Of a stretch of DNA of 38,713 nt, positions 17,732 to 27,463 are shown one piece after another. The translations under genes and the position numbers were made by a program. Numbering within the stretch: the first letter of the stretch is position 1; every line of letters starts with the position of its first letter. The notes under the pieces are model-generated. The model saw nothing but the letters and a program-made list of their open reading frames with translations, did not search any database and was not told where the DNA came from. The stretch is from Candidatus Berkelbacteria bacterium (GTDB lineage Bacteria > Patescibacteriota > UBA1384 > 2-12-FULL-50-11): contig JAUSEP010000005.1 in the NCBI GenBank assembly GCA_030650195.1, positions 1 to 38,713 of the forward strand, in the 5' to 3' direction.

Positions 17732-18643
17732 ATGAAGACTAAATCTGTGGGACTAATTGCCTTAATTGTGATAATTCTTGCCTCCGGGGGGTTCTGGCTC
17801 TACCAGCGCTCAAGTGGAATCGATCCTCAGACTAGCGGTAAGTTCGGTAAGGACTACTATATCAGTTTCGATAATTATTATTATGAGATTCCTAAGAAGA
17901 AGGCGGCAGACGACCAGATCGTAGCTGGGGCACAATTTGTTTACAACAATGGTATGTCTACTAAGACCAACTCCCTGGAAGACCTTTATAATGACGGGGC
18001 GATCGGCGTCCAGCCGATAGTTCCGCTCAATGGTGACGATGCGGCATTCGAGTTCTACTTAAATAATACGGCCAAGCCGGCCGCCGCAACTTCGGTCGGC
18101 GGTGAGGCCGAATTGACGATCACCGAGCGTAAAGACGGCATTAAAGTGGCCGAACTGATAGCCAAGAAAGATGGCCAGGTCTTGCGGCGTCAATTGATCG
18201 TCAACTTACCTCAAGTTGTAGCCGTAGTAACCAAGGACGATAGCGAGGCCTTCAAGGCAATCGGCGCCTCAGTTGGCCGAGCATCTGATAAATTCTCCAG
18301 CTATGAAGACCTAAAAACATTAGCCGTTTCAAGCGCAGTTATGCTGAAACGTCGAATGTTCGAAGCAATGTTCGCCCAAGCTCATCCCGACCTGAAGGAA
18401 GCCAGTAGCGTTGATGAGATTAACCGCATTGCTGATCGTTCCAAGGAAATATTCGACCTGGAACCTAAGGTTTATGGCATAAACATCGTGGACAACGAGA
18501 TAACAGCCACCGTGATATTTTTTGACTCTAAGAAAAGTGAAAATAGTAAAATTGCCCATTTGAGCTTCCGCTTCGCGGACGGCAAGTGGAGACTTTTCAC
18601 TCTTCGTCTACCCAATGGCTTAGTCACGGGAGGCGCTGAGTAA
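17732..18643 (+). CDS. Membrane-anchored hypothetical protein, paralogue of next gene
   Basis: 303 aa, N-terminal TM, VQPIVPL/VQPIAEI and C-terminal DGKWRLFTLRLP-type ending shared with 18762 ORF. Confidence 0.65.
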   Translation: MKTKSVGLIALIVIILASGGFWLYQRSSGIDPQTSGKFGKDYYISFDNYYYEIPKKKAADDQIVAGAQFVYNNGMSTKTNSLEDLYNDGAIGVQPIVPLNGDDAAFEFYLNNTAKPAAATSVGGEAELTITERKDGIKVAELIAKKDGQVLRRQLIVNLPQVVAVVTKDDSEAFKAIGASVGRASDKFSSYEDLKTLAVSSAVMLKRRMFEAMFAQAHPDLKEASSVDEINRIADRSKEIFDLEPKVYGINIVDNEITATVIFFDSKKSENSKIAHLSFRFADGKWRLFTLRLPNGLVTGGAE

Positions 18644-18761
18644 TTACCCCGCACTCACCGTTGGTTCCAGTAGTGGAAGGGCCTTGATTAGGTGGGGGCG
18701 AAGTGATAAGTTATGAGTTGAAGTTATAAGAAGATTATTTTAATTAGATAGAAGGTGGTAG

Positions 18762-19760
18762 ATGATCAACAATATTCCATATACAAATAATGTCCCCGAA
18801 GCTAACAGCACTGCGGGAAAATCCAGTGGCAAAAAGTTATGGCGATGGTTACTTACTGTGATTATTGTAGCAGTCGTGGCCGTAGGAGGATACTTCGGTT
18901 ATCAGTACAGCCAGCGCGGTCCGAATCAAGAAAAACTGCTAGAAACAGCCCGAACTAGCTTCCCGGAGCATGCGCGTTATGTCAGTTTTGGTGCCAACTA
19001 CATGTTTGCGGTTTCTAAGTCTTTCAACGTCGATGAGTCTTCGATGCCTGGCGTTCAGTTGTTAATTTCAACTGGCTTGACCGACCTTAAGATCGACAAC
19101 TTTGAGCAGCTCTTCGATGCCGCCATTATTGCTGTTCAACCAATTGCCGAGATAAAGGTAAATGATAACGGTGATGTTAGTTCTTACGTTAAAAAGACTC
19201 TGCTACCCGATCTAAAGAAGAATCTCGGTGGAGACATTAAGGTTAAATATTCTATGCCTGGTAAATTCAAAGTTGCGACAATTACAGTACATAAGGACGG
19301 TAAGCTTGTTCGTCAGCTCCACATCCAAGGCGGAGCCCATCCAGTTATGGTAGCGGCTAAAGAGAACAGTGACGCCTACTACGAAACCGTATCAACGCTA
19401 ATAGGGGTTGAGGATGCCACAACCAAAGACGAGCTTGAACCTATCAAAAAACTTATTGAATCAAGTGTAACTCTGGCCCAACAAGGAAAGATCCAGGAAC
19501 TATTCAATAGCGGTTCAGCTGAGTTTAAAGAGAAAACCAACGTTAAAGACCTTACGGCAGCGACTAACAGCGCTAAGTCTTTCTTGTCGCGTAACGTTGT
19601 TGCCCCTGGTGGCACTCTCCTAGGTAACGCTTTCACTGGAACTCTGACATTCAATTCAACAAAGAAAGAAGAAGAGCCAGGACTAGGTGCTGTTCACCTC
19701 GCTAAGGTAGATGGAGTCTGGAAGCTAAACGGCTTATCTCTACCTGCGCCGAAGAAGTAA
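18762..19760 (+). CDS. Membrane-anchored hypothetical protein, divergent paralogue of preceding gene
   Basis: 332 aa; DGKLVRQLHIQGGAHPVMVAAKENSDAY parallels DGQVLRRQLIVNLPQVVAVVTKDDSEAF. Confidence 0.65.
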   Translation: MINNIPYTNNVPEANSTAGKSSGKKLWRWLLTVIIVAVVAVGGYFGYQYSQRGPNQEKLLETARTSFPEHARYVSFGANYMFAVSKSFNVDESSMPGVQLLISTGLTDLKIDNFEQLFDAAIIAVQPIAEIKVNDNGDVSSYVKKTLLPDLKKNLGGDIKVKYSMPGKFKVATITVHKDGKLVRQLHIQGGAHPVMVAAKENSDAYYETVSTLIGVEDATTKDELEPIKKLIESSVTLAQQGKIQELFNSGSAEFKEKTNVKDLTAATNSAKSFLSRNVVAPGGTLLGNAFTGTLTFNSTKKEEEPGLGAVHLAKVDGVWKLNGLSLPAPKK

Positions 19761-19763
19761 AAT

Positions 19764-20375
19764 TTAACGGTCTTCCGTTTCGGATCCGTTTTCTTTCGGC
19801 TTAGGCCGGAAGAAGCGAACGAAGGCAAAAATTGCTAGTGCCCCTACGATGATGCCGATACTTATAAAAATATGGGCACCGGGTGATCTTTGCCAGAGAA
19901 CAACCAGTAGAGCGCTTATTCTCATTGTTGGGTAAACAAAGATTAGCGTGCCTACAAGACTCCAGAAGAGAAACGGCCAGAACGGAAATTCGGCCACTCC
20001 CGCAACTAATGAGGACCACGGTCGGACGTACCCTATTAAACGAGTGGCTAGGACAGTAATTGAGCCGTATTTGTCGTACCAGAGACGAACGGCTCTTTCA
20101 GCATCGGTAAATTTTTTACTTTTGGCAAAGCGGTGGGCCAGTCCGCGTTTGAACCAACGACCTATGCCATATGCGGTAACAGCGCCTATCATATGTGAAG
20201 CGACAATAAACCAATACATCGCCCAAAAAGAATACTGGCCTTGGTTTATAAGGTGTGAGGCGACTAGAAATGCGCCCTCTGTCGGTAGGGGAATGCCGAT
20301 ATTCTCAATTAACATTGAAACAAAGATACCCAGTAGGCCGTAGTGGCTAATTAAACTAATTAGACGCTCAAGCAT
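19764..20375 (-). CDS. DedA family membrane protein
   Basis: LLGIFVSMLIENIGIPLPTEGAFLVASHL...TRLIGYVRPWSSLVAGVAEF. Confidence 0.9.
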   Translation of the reverse strand: MLERLISLISHYGLLGIFVSMLIENIGIPLPTEGAFLVASHLINQGQYSFWAMYWFIVASHMIGAVTAYGIGRWFKRGLAHRFAKSKKFTDAERAVRLWYDKYGSITVLATRLIGYVRPWSSLVAGVAEFPFWPFLFWSLVGTLIFVYPTMRISALLVVLWQRSPGAHIFISIGIIVGALAIFAFVRFFRPKPKENGSETEDR

Positions 20376-20377
20376 TT

Positions 20378-21181
20378 TTACAAAATTACTTTTGCAAACA
20401 ATTCATTCCGACGATCAAATGATTGCAAGAGTTGTCTCAGGATCGGATTAGATAACGACATCTGACTACGGTAGCTATTAATTGCCGCTCGTTTTTTAGT
20501 TTGTTCATCCTCAGTAGCACTGAAGACTTCCCAGTCGTATTCATCGGTCAGTTTCAACGGTGGGAGTAGGTACTTTTCTGGTGCGTCACCTATCGGTCGG
20601 GGATAGCGATCTGAATGGATTAGAAAAAAGAGGGTCGTAAAATGAGTTTCCGCAGTCGAAAGAGCCTTAACGGCCCTCCCAGAGGCAGAATGATCTGAGT
20701 GTTCATCTTCAGGAAGGGTAGTAATGACAATTGTTGGTTGGAAGGCTTTTATCTGGTCTCTTAAACGAATTACAAATTGATCGTACTCGGTTTGGGAAGA
20801 TAACTCGCCATCAGGAAAATCAAAGAAGATTAGCTGGTCTTCCTTGAGACCAAGCTTTGCATCAGCTGTAACTGCCTCATCATGTCTAATCTCCTTCTTA
20901 CCGTGCTTATCTCCATCCGTAGCAAATACCACTTCGACTTTGGCACCAACCGAGATTGCACGCTGGATATAATCACCAGCTCCCAACGCTTCGTCGTCCT
21001 GATGTGGAGCAATTACTAAGACCCGGTCGGCTGAATTTGGGGGATTAATCGAGCTTAGAAGCGAAAAACTGGCTTGAGGTAGGGTATCCAGACCGCTAAG
21101 ATAGAGCCCAAGACCAGCGCCAGCGGCAACAATTAGCCCTAAGATAATCTTCTTCCAATTAGTGCGCCAGTAGCTGTACAT
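20378..21181 (-). CDS. PIG-L/LmbE family deacetylase
   Basis: VLVIAPHQDDEALGAGDYI...TTLPEDEHSDHSASGRAV; preferred start 21181. Confidence 0.85.
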   Translation of the reverse strand: MYSYWRTNWKKIILGLIVAAGAGLGLYLSGLDTLPQASFSLLSSINPPNSADRVLVIAPHQDDEALGAGDYIQRAISVGAKVEVVFATDGDKHGKKEIRHDEAVTADAKLGLKEDQLIFFDFPDGELSSQTEYDQFVIRLRDQIKAFQPTIVITTLPEDEHSDHSASGRAVKALSTAETHFTTLFFLIHSDRYPRPIGDAPEKYLLPPLKLTDEYDWEVFSATEDEQTKKRAAINSYRSQMSLSNPILRQLLQSFDRRNELFAKVIL

Positions 21182-22319
21182 ACAAGTCCTCGAATAATTG
21201 TAAACTTTTTTGGAGTTCATGTTCTGTTGCAGTTTGAACGGCGGCAACCGAAAGTCGATTACGCAGATCAGAATCTTCAAGTAGGACCTTAATCTTGGTT
21301 GCTAGATCGGTTGATGATCCCGCCTCAAACAAAAGACCATTTTGGCCATCGTGGATAAGCTCTGGTAAAGCACCCCAGTTGGCGGCCACAACCGGTTTTC
21401 CGGCGGCCAGGGCTTCAAGCGTTGTGATACTCTGGGTTTCCATCGATGCAATGACATAGATATCTGCTACCTGGTAGAGCGCTACCAAATCAAGTGAGTG
21501 ATGGGGTATCGGGCCAGTTAGCGTTGCGGAGCGGCTTAGGCCTTGCTTTTCAATTTGACGCACCAAGGCGGATTGCTTGCCACCGCCTCCCACTAGAAGT
21601 AAGTGGCATGGCCTCTGGGCTCTAACTTGGGCAAAGGCGTCAATCAGTACGTCAAGTGACTTGTCCTTGTCTAGCCTTCCTAAATACAAGATTATAGGCA
21701 CATTTGGTAGGTTGTAGGCCTTCCTGGTCTGTTCAATAGGAATGTAAGCAAAGAAGCGTTCGATATCTACGCCATTACTTAATGCCCAAAGCGGTACCTT
21801 AACTCCCAGTCCTCGAAGATAATCTACTGTTGTATAACTCGGGGCGATAACGGCTTGGCAACGGTTGTAAAACTTAACATATTTCCGGCGTAACCAAGCT
21901 AAAATCATAGGTCGAATGAGTTTTGGTAAGTAGGCCCCAACGTAATCTAGCATGAAGTGGTTAGAAGCAATTGTAGGTACTCCGTGAAAGGTAGCTGATT
22001 TTTGTAAGTAGCGGCTCATTGCCATCGGATCATGGACATGAACAATATCGGGATTCACCTCCCGGAAAATTTTTTCAGTAATCCTACCGGTAAAAATTGG
22101 TAGATAGAATCCCCTACGGGCCGGGTTGGGGATCGACCTAACCCGATAAATGGTTAGATTGTCTTGATGCTCAACATAGCTTCTTAGCGATCGGGATGGT
22201 GCCACAATAAAGACCTGATGCCCGTGCTCTATTAGATATTGAGTTAAAAGATCAACACCAACTGCCACACCAGAAACATTAGGCTTGTAAGAAAGGGTGC
22301 CAATTAATACCCGCATCAT
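21159..22319 (-). CDS. Glycosyltransferase family 4
   Basis: NVSGVAVGVDLLTQYLIEHGHQVFIVAP...ILYLGRLDKDKSLDVLIDAF...YVIASMETQSITTLEALAAGKPVVAANWGALPELI. Confidence 0.9.
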   Translation of the reverse strand: MMRVLIGTLSYKPNVSGVAVGVDLLTQYLIEHGHQVFIVAPSRSLRSYVEHQDNLTIYRVRSIPNPARRGFYLPIFTGRITEKIFREVNPDIVHVHDPMAMSRYLQKSATFHGVPTIASNHFMLDYVGAYLPKLIRPMILAWLRRKYVKFYNRCQAVIAPSYTTVDYLRGLGVKVPLWALSNGVDIERFFAYIPIEQTRKAYNLPNVPIILYLGRLDKDKSLDVLIDAFAQVRAQRPCHLLLVGGGGKQSALVRQIEKQGLSRSATLTGPIPHHSLDLVALYQVADIYVIASMETQSITTLEALAAGKPVVAANWGALPELIHDGQNGLLFEAGSSTDLATKIKVLLEDSDLRNRLSVAAVQTATEHELQKSLQLFEDLYVQLLAH

Positions 22320-22445
22320 TTTACAGGATACTGATTGGCCTGCTGTTTTTCCAGTAACGATGTTTCCACTTGCGTTTCTATTGGCAAGTGCAATGATTTA
22401 TCTAAGTAAGATAGCGCTAAGAACCTAGAAAGGACTTAAGCAATA

Positions 22446-22529
22446 ATGATGTGGTATTGGTGGGTCGTTATAGCCGTTGTCGTCATCGCCTTGATTTGGT
22501 GGTGGTCGTCAAAAGGCAAGACTCAATAA
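22446..22529 (+). CDS. 27-aa Trp-rich single-TM microprotein
   Basis: MMWYWWVVIAVVVIALIWWWSSKGKTQ; AAAGGA upstream; missed by the ORF length cutoff. Confidence 0.5.
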   Translation: MMWYWWVVIAVVVIALIWWWSSKGKTQ

Positions 22530-22603
22530 AAGTCGTTAAGTCGGCTAGTCTAGGTTTATTTTAGCGCAGTTTTTAGAGTTAGATTAAAGGAGGAATAAAT
22601 ATT

Positions 22604-22852
22604 ATGGATTATAGTAGCTTCGTAAATTTCCCTACCGGCATGTTCTCAGGTGCCGCGGTAGGACTGTTAGTTTTGCTAGGAGTGTGGGATCTGGCTTGGA
22701 AGGCCTGGGGAATGTGGCATGCCGCTCGAAACAATCAAGTTTGGTGGTTTGTCGCCATCTTATTGCTTAATACTATCGGTATCCTGCCAATCCTCTATAT
22801 TTACGTCTTTAGCAAAAAAGGACCAACTCAACCTGCCTCACCACAACAGTAA
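22604..22852 (+). CDS. Small membrane protein (DUF5652-like)
   Basis: 82 aa; AAAGGAGG upstream; two TM segments, NNQVWWFVAILLLNTIGILPILYIYVF. Confidence 0.7.
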   Translation: MDYSSFVNFPTGMFSGAAVGLLVLLGVWDLAWKAWGMWHAARNNQVWWFVAILLLNTIGILPILYIYVFSKKGPTQPASPQQ

Positions 22853-22889
22853 TTAAAAAGTGCTACGATTGTTATATAAGGAGGTGCGA

Positions 22890-23111
22890 ATGTTGTTTGG
22901 ACATCCAAAAGATAAGTCGTTCATGGCAGTGGCCATCTGTATGATACTGGCTGGGGTAGTGTTTTTCGTGTTTGGTGTTCTGGGTTGGTGGGTAAATGTT
23001 GCTGCCGAACAGAACCTAATCGCTTTTCCGTCAGTGAAGGCGATGGGGGGACTAGTAATTATGGCTCTTGGCTACATTCAGCTTGAGCTAGGTTTGCTAC
23101 GAAATAAATAA
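22890..23111 (+). CDS. Small membrane protein
   Basis: AAGGAGGTGCGAATG start at 22890 within ORF 22860..23111. Confidence 0.6.
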   Translation: MLFGHPKDKSFMAVAICMILAGVVFFVFGVLGWWVNVAAEQNLIAFPSVKAMGGLVIMALGYIQLELGLLRNK

Positions 23112-23117
23112 ACTACC

Positions 23118-23615
23118 ATGAGTAACAGATTGGTTCGTTTTTTATACGTCCTGGTGATTGGACTGCTGTTTGTGGCGTTCATTGGTTTTGGACTAGCAAC
23201 GTTCTATAAAGCTCCGAAAGCTCCAGAGTATCCAGTTGAGCTGTCTTACCCGGTAAAAACTGACAGTAGTGCAGACGTAGAAAGCTTAGCAACGCAGAGG
23301 AAGTATAACGATCAACAGAAGGCCTACCAAACCGAGATGTCACGTTACAATCTCTATGCTTCTGTCATTCTAATTGCCGTTGCTGTATTGGTCCTGGCAG
23401 TTTCGATGCTCGGCTTAGAAAAAGTAGAGGTAATTGGCGATGGACTTACACTTGGCGGCGTATTTACCCTGCTCTACGGTTTAGGACGAGGTATGGCCGT
23501 TGAAAATGATATATTTCGTTTCATTGCCGTAACGGCGGGACTGGTTATCATTTTGATTCTGACTTATCTGAAGTTCATTAGGCACGCCCCAACAGGCATA
23601 ACTACTCCGAGCTAA
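23118..23615 (+). CDS. Multi-TM hypothetical protein
   Basis: 165 aa, four predicted hydrophobic segments. Confidence 0.65.
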   Translation: MSNRLVRFLYVLVIGLLFVAFIGFGLATFYKAPKAPEYPVELSYPVKTDSSADVESLATQRKYNDQQKAYQTEMSRYNLYASVILIAVAVLVLAVSMLGLEKVEVIGDGLTLGGVFTLLYGLGRGMAVENDIFRFIAVTAGLVIILILTYLKFIRHAPTGITTPS

Positions 23616-23620
23616 GGAAA

Positions 23621-23652
23621 GGCGCTCGGACGTTTTGGATTTGTCGAGCGCC
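23621..23652 (+). terminator. Inverted repeat after membrane-protein gene
   Basis: GGCGCTCG (23621-23628) / CGAGCGCC (23645-23652). Confidence 0.5.
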
Positions 23653-23676
23653 CGGAGAAGTAGAACCTTTTGGTTC

Positions 23677-23892
23677 TTAGAGTTTTTGCAGGGCCTGATA
23701 GCAGGCCTGCATGCCTTCCATGATGCTTCCGTCGTTGGTTTTGAGAACCGGTCTCCTTCTTCGATCGGTGTCGGGTTCGTATTTCGTTGCCCTCGTGATC
23801 AAAAGCGGGAATTCCTTTTCTGACGCAAGTGCGCCACATCTTTCCTCAAAACCACTAAGCCCTTCCTCCGGAAGTAATAACTCTGCTGGCAT
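23677..23892 (-). CDS. Small hypothetical protein
   Basis: MPAELLLPEEGLSGFEERCGALASEKEFPLLITRATKYEPD...; GGGAGG upstream of internal ATG at 23892; ORF opens 23910. Confidence 0.5.
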   Translation of the reverse strand: MPAELLLPEEGLSGFEERCGALASEKEFPLLITRATKYEPDTDRRRRPVLKTNDGSIMEGMQACYQALQKL

Positions 23893-23997
23893 AATGCCTC
23901 CCTGCCGCACGTTGCGGTTTTAATATTTTCCGACTTTCAAACCGTTGTTGCAAGCCCGTGGTGAAAATTTCTGGTATAGGTGTAGGATTAGTAGACG

Positions 23998-25065
23998 ATG
24001 TCGAGTGAGTTATATCTACTAGTTGGTGTAATTGTTGGGGCTATCGGTACCTTTGTTCTGCTTAAGAATCGGGGTAACGACCTTAAGTCCGCTACTGAGC
24101 ACTTGGTAATGCTGGCTAAAGAGAAAATGGCTGACGACAAGAAACAGTTTGCAACTGACTTAGACGGTAAGAAGGATGCAATCAAGATCATGATAGAAGA
24201 GATCGGAAAGCGACTCAAAGATACCGACGACAAATTGGTCAAGAGTGAAGAGCAACGTATTTCTGGGTTCTCCGCTCTCGTAAAAGAGCTTGAGAGCCAT
24301 AAACTGCTCACAAGCCAGCTTCGGGGTAGCACCGATCAATTAAAGAATATCCTTTCCAATAACCAGATGCGGGGCGCCTTTGGCGAACGTATAGCTGAGG
24401 ACCTTCTTAAAATGGCTGGATTTGTTATCAACCAAGATTATTTCGTTCAGGATAACTCGGGAGAAGGGCGACCGGACTTTACCATTGTTCTACCAGATAA
24501 AACTAAGGTTAATATTGATGTGAAGTTTCCCTACCAGAACTTACAGAAGTACGTAGAAGCCTCAAGCGCGGAAGAGAAAAAACGACACTTCGACCAGTTC
24601 CAGCGTGATGTGCGAGAAAAAATTAAACAGATCGCTACTCGTGATTACATTAACCCTGACGACAATACAGTGGATTTTGCCGTTGCCTTTATACCAAACG
24701 AGATGATATTCAGTTATATCTATGAACAATCCAATAATATATGGGAAGAGGCGATGCAGAAGAAAGTCGTTTTGGCTGGACCATATTCATTCGTTGCCCT
24801 ACTGCGTCTAGTTAAGCAGGCTCACTCTAATTTCCGCCTGCAAGCAAATATTCATCAAATCATAGGACTAGTTCAAAAGTTCCGTGGTGAATACGACAAA
24901 TTCTCTGAATCACTAGACACCCTAGGTGATAGGTTGGATTCTGCCTCAAAACAGTTTCAAGTTGTCTCCTCTACACGCGCCAGACAGCTCGGGCGAGTTA
25001 TGGACCAAATAGATAGCCAGCAGGTACTGGAAAGTCCTGAGAGCTCCAAGCTCCTCGACGACTAA
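23998..25065 (+). CDS. rmuC: DNA recombination protein RmuC-like
   Basis: NNQMRGAFGERIAEDLLKMAGF...GEGRPDFTIVLPDKTKVNIDVKFPYQN...AFIPNEMIFSYI. Confidence 0.9.
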   Translation: MSSELYLLVGVIVGAIGTFVLLKNRGNDLKSATEHLVMLAKEKMADDKKQFATDLDGKKDAIKIMIEEIGKRLKDTDDKLVKSEEQRISGFSALVKELESHKLLTSQLRGSTDQLKNILSNNQMRGAFGERIAEDLLKMAGFVINQDYFVQDNSGEGRPDFTIVLPDKTKVNIDVKFPYQNLQKYVEASSAEEKKRHFDQFQRDVREKIKQIATRDYINPDDNTVDFAVAFIPNEMIFSYIYEQSNNIWEEAMQKKVVLAGPYSFVALLRLVKQAHSNFRLQANIHQIIGLVQKFRGEYDKFSESLDTLGDRLDSASKQFQVVSSTRARQLGRVMDQIDSQQVLESPESSKLLDD

Positions 25066-25102
25066 GCTACTTTCATCTCATCAGGTTTGGTAAACTAAGC
25101 GC

Positions 25103-26563
25103 ATGGCAGAGCAGTCACGACCAGAAAGTGAAATCCGTTTAGATAAACTGGGTCAGCTTAAAAAGCTGGGAATTAACGCGTACCCTTCTGTAACGCCGGG
25201 GCATATTACTATTGAGGAAGCCCGTAACAAAAAGGAAGGTGCCACAGTTGCTACCGTTGGTCGCCTCACTTCAATCCGCAAGCACGGTAAAATTGCCTTT
25301 TTGGACTTAACCCATGAGGACTCTAAAATCCAGCTTTTCGTATCTCTTGAGGAAAAAGAGACCTTTGAATTAATCGATCTACTTGATGTTGGTGATTACC
25401 TCTGGGTTGACGGCGAACTCTTTACCACTAAGGCAGGGGAGCTAACTATTAAACTTAAATCTGCCACCCTGCTTGCTAAGTCTTTACTACCCATTCCCGA
25501 GGGCTGGCACGTCTTAGAGGACGTTGAAACTCGTTACCGTCAACGAGCACTAGACTTCAAGACGAATGAAGAAGCCCGTAAGATTATCCAGACTCGCTCC
25601 AAAGTTATTTCCACCATACGTAACTTTTTGGAGCGTCACGGTTTTATTGAAATTACTACTCCAGTATTACAGCCAATTCCTGGTGGAGCGACAGCCAAAC
25701 CGTTCGTTACTAAATACAACGCCTTAGACGCTGATTTTTACCTTAGAATTTCTGACGAGCTTTACCTAAAGAGATTGGTCGTCGGTGGTTTTGAAAAGGT
25801 ATTTGAGATTGGACCAGATTTCCGTAACGAAGGTTTAAGTCATATGCATAACCCAGAATTTACGATGTGTGAGTTCTACTGGGCGTACCAAACACATGAC
25901 GATCTGATGAAGGTTACAGAACAGATGGTTCAGGAACTAGTTAAGGTTACTCATGGAGATAAGCTAGTATTTGAATACCAAAAACAGAAACTAGATTTTT
26001 CCGGTCAATTCGCCGTAAAAAAATATCGTGACTTGATTAAAGAGGAGACCGATATCGATATTAGTAAGGCAGACACGTTTGCTAAGTTAAATGATTCCGT
26101 TAAGGCTAGAAACATTACCTTTGAAGGTCAGAAGATTAAAGTCTGGAGTGAATTAGTCGATGAGCTGTTCAAAAAAGAGGTTCGACCGCATATTGTCTCA
26201 CCAACATTTGTAACAGACTACCCAATTTCAACAGCGCCCTTAGCAAAAGGGTACGAGAAGGACCCCGAAACAGCCCAAAAATTTCAGTTGATAGCCGCTG
26301 GGGGATTTGAGCTAGTAAATGCCTATAGTGAGCTCAATGATCCAATCGATCAGGAAAATCGTTTTAAAGAGCAGATGAAGATGCGTTCGGAAGGTTGGGA
26401 TGAGGCTCAGATGTTAGACGAAAACTATATTGAAGCCCTAAAGTACGGTATGCCTCCGACTGCTGGTTGGGGAATGGGAATCGATCGGATGGTGATGATT
26501 CTTACCGATCAACACTCAATAAAAGAGGTTATTCCGTTCCCAACGCTCCGACCCAAACCCTAA
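25103..26563 (+). CDS. lysS: Lysine--tRNA ligase (class II)
   Basis: RQRALDF...GFIEITTPVLQPIPGGATAKPFVT...FEIGPDFRNEG...GWGMGIDRMVMILT. Confidence 0.95.
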   Translation: MAEQSRPESEIRLDKLGQLKKLGINAYPSVTPGHITIEEARNKKEGATVATVGRLTSIRKHGKIAFLDLTHEDSKIQLFVSLEEKETFELIDLLDVGDYLWVDGELFTTKAGELTIKLKSATLLAKSLLPIPEGWHVLEDVETRYRQRALDFKTNEEARKIIQTRSKVISTIRNFLERHGFIEITTPVLQPIPGGATAKPFVTKYNALDADFYLRISDELYLKRLVVGGFEKVFEIGPDFRNEGLSHMHNPEFTMCEFYWAYQTHDDLMKVTEQMVQELVKVTHGDKLVFEYQKQKLDFSGQFAVKKYRDLIKEETDIDISKADTFAKLNDSVKARNITFEGQKIKVWSELVDELFKKEVRPHIVSPTFVTDYPISTAPLAKGYEKDPETAQKFQLIAAGGFELVNAYSELNDPIDQENRFKEQMKMRSEGWDEAQMLDENYIEALKYGMPPTAGWGMGIDRMVMILTDQHSIKEVIPFPTLRPKP

Positions 26564-26757
26564 AACCCTAGCTTATTAGGCAGAGCCGCTATTCATTTGG
26601 TGCTTTTAGTTGAACCTGTAACACTTCTAACTATGTCCCCGCTCCTAGCTTATTATTTTTCGCCTTAGAACCTTGACTTTCTGACTATTTTAAGGTAGGA
26701 TCACCAGTATAACTTCTGGAGCAATCGGGCTCCGAAGAGTGTACACGGAGATGTAAC

Positions 26758-27402
26758 ATGAAGGTCCAAAAAAACGCGCTCGCTATCACAATCGAAGGGG
26801 TCTCGTTTCGCCCTGGTCACTTTCGTTTGGTGGTGCCCTACAAGGAGATGGAGGCTGTCGAGCAAGGAAGCTGCTCCGACAAAGTGATGGTCGAGTTGTT
26901 CCGTTTGGCAGCTCTCAAGCGGGAAGAGTCGAACTGTTGGGTCGGTTACTTCCAAGCCGAGACTCCTGGCTGGACTCCGGTGCTGAACGCCGCGGCCATG
27001 CATAAGGAGCGCCTAACCGTCGACCAGTTCGCCGTTCTGAGCCATGTCATCCGCAAAGACAAGTTCGAACTTCGCGGTGAACCGGCCCATTTCTTCATCA
27101 GTAGACTTTGGGAGCTAACGCCTGGTGCGAGACTCGGCTCTATCAAGTTCCCGAAGCCGGCAGACGAGATGGAGTCAGTCCAACTGGTGAAGTTCTTCGA
27201 CGAAGATTACGGCAAGACCTCTCTCCACTTCCGCTTCCCAACCGAAGAGCTGATCGGGCAGATGATCGGTCGAGAAGGCCGGAACAGAAAGCACCTTAGC
27301 AAGATCTTGGGTGAAGGTGCCGGCGTTTACCCGTTCATCAACCCGGAGGTGATGACGCTGCCGGTTACGCAATCTCTCGAGCCATCTGGGCAAGTCGCTT
27401 AA
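26758..27402 (+). CDS. Hypothetical protein with C-terminal KH-like GxxG segment
   Basis: 214 aa; ELIGQMIGREGRNRKHLSKILGEG; codon usage richer in G/C than neighbours. Confidence 0.6.
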   Translation: MKVQKNALAITIEGVSFRPGHFRLVVPYKEMEAVEQGSCSDKVMVELFRLAALKREESNCWVGYFQAETPGWTPVLNAAAMHKERLTVDQFAVLSHVIRKDKFELRGEPAHFFISRLWELTPGARLGSIKFPKPADEMESVQLVKFFDEDYGKTSLHFRFPTEELIGQMIGREGRNRKHLSKILGEGAGVYPFINPEVMTLPVTQSLEPSGQVA

Positions 27403-27416
27403 CGCCGCTCAGCCTT

Positions 27417-27451
27417 GAGCCTCGCACGTCCCTGTGCGAGGCTCTTCTTTT
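27417..27451 (+). terminator. Rho-independent terminator
   Basis: GAGCCTCGCAC-gtccct-GTGCGAGGCTC then TTCTTTTA. Confidence 0.95.
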
Positions 27452-27463
27452 ATCTAAAAAACT

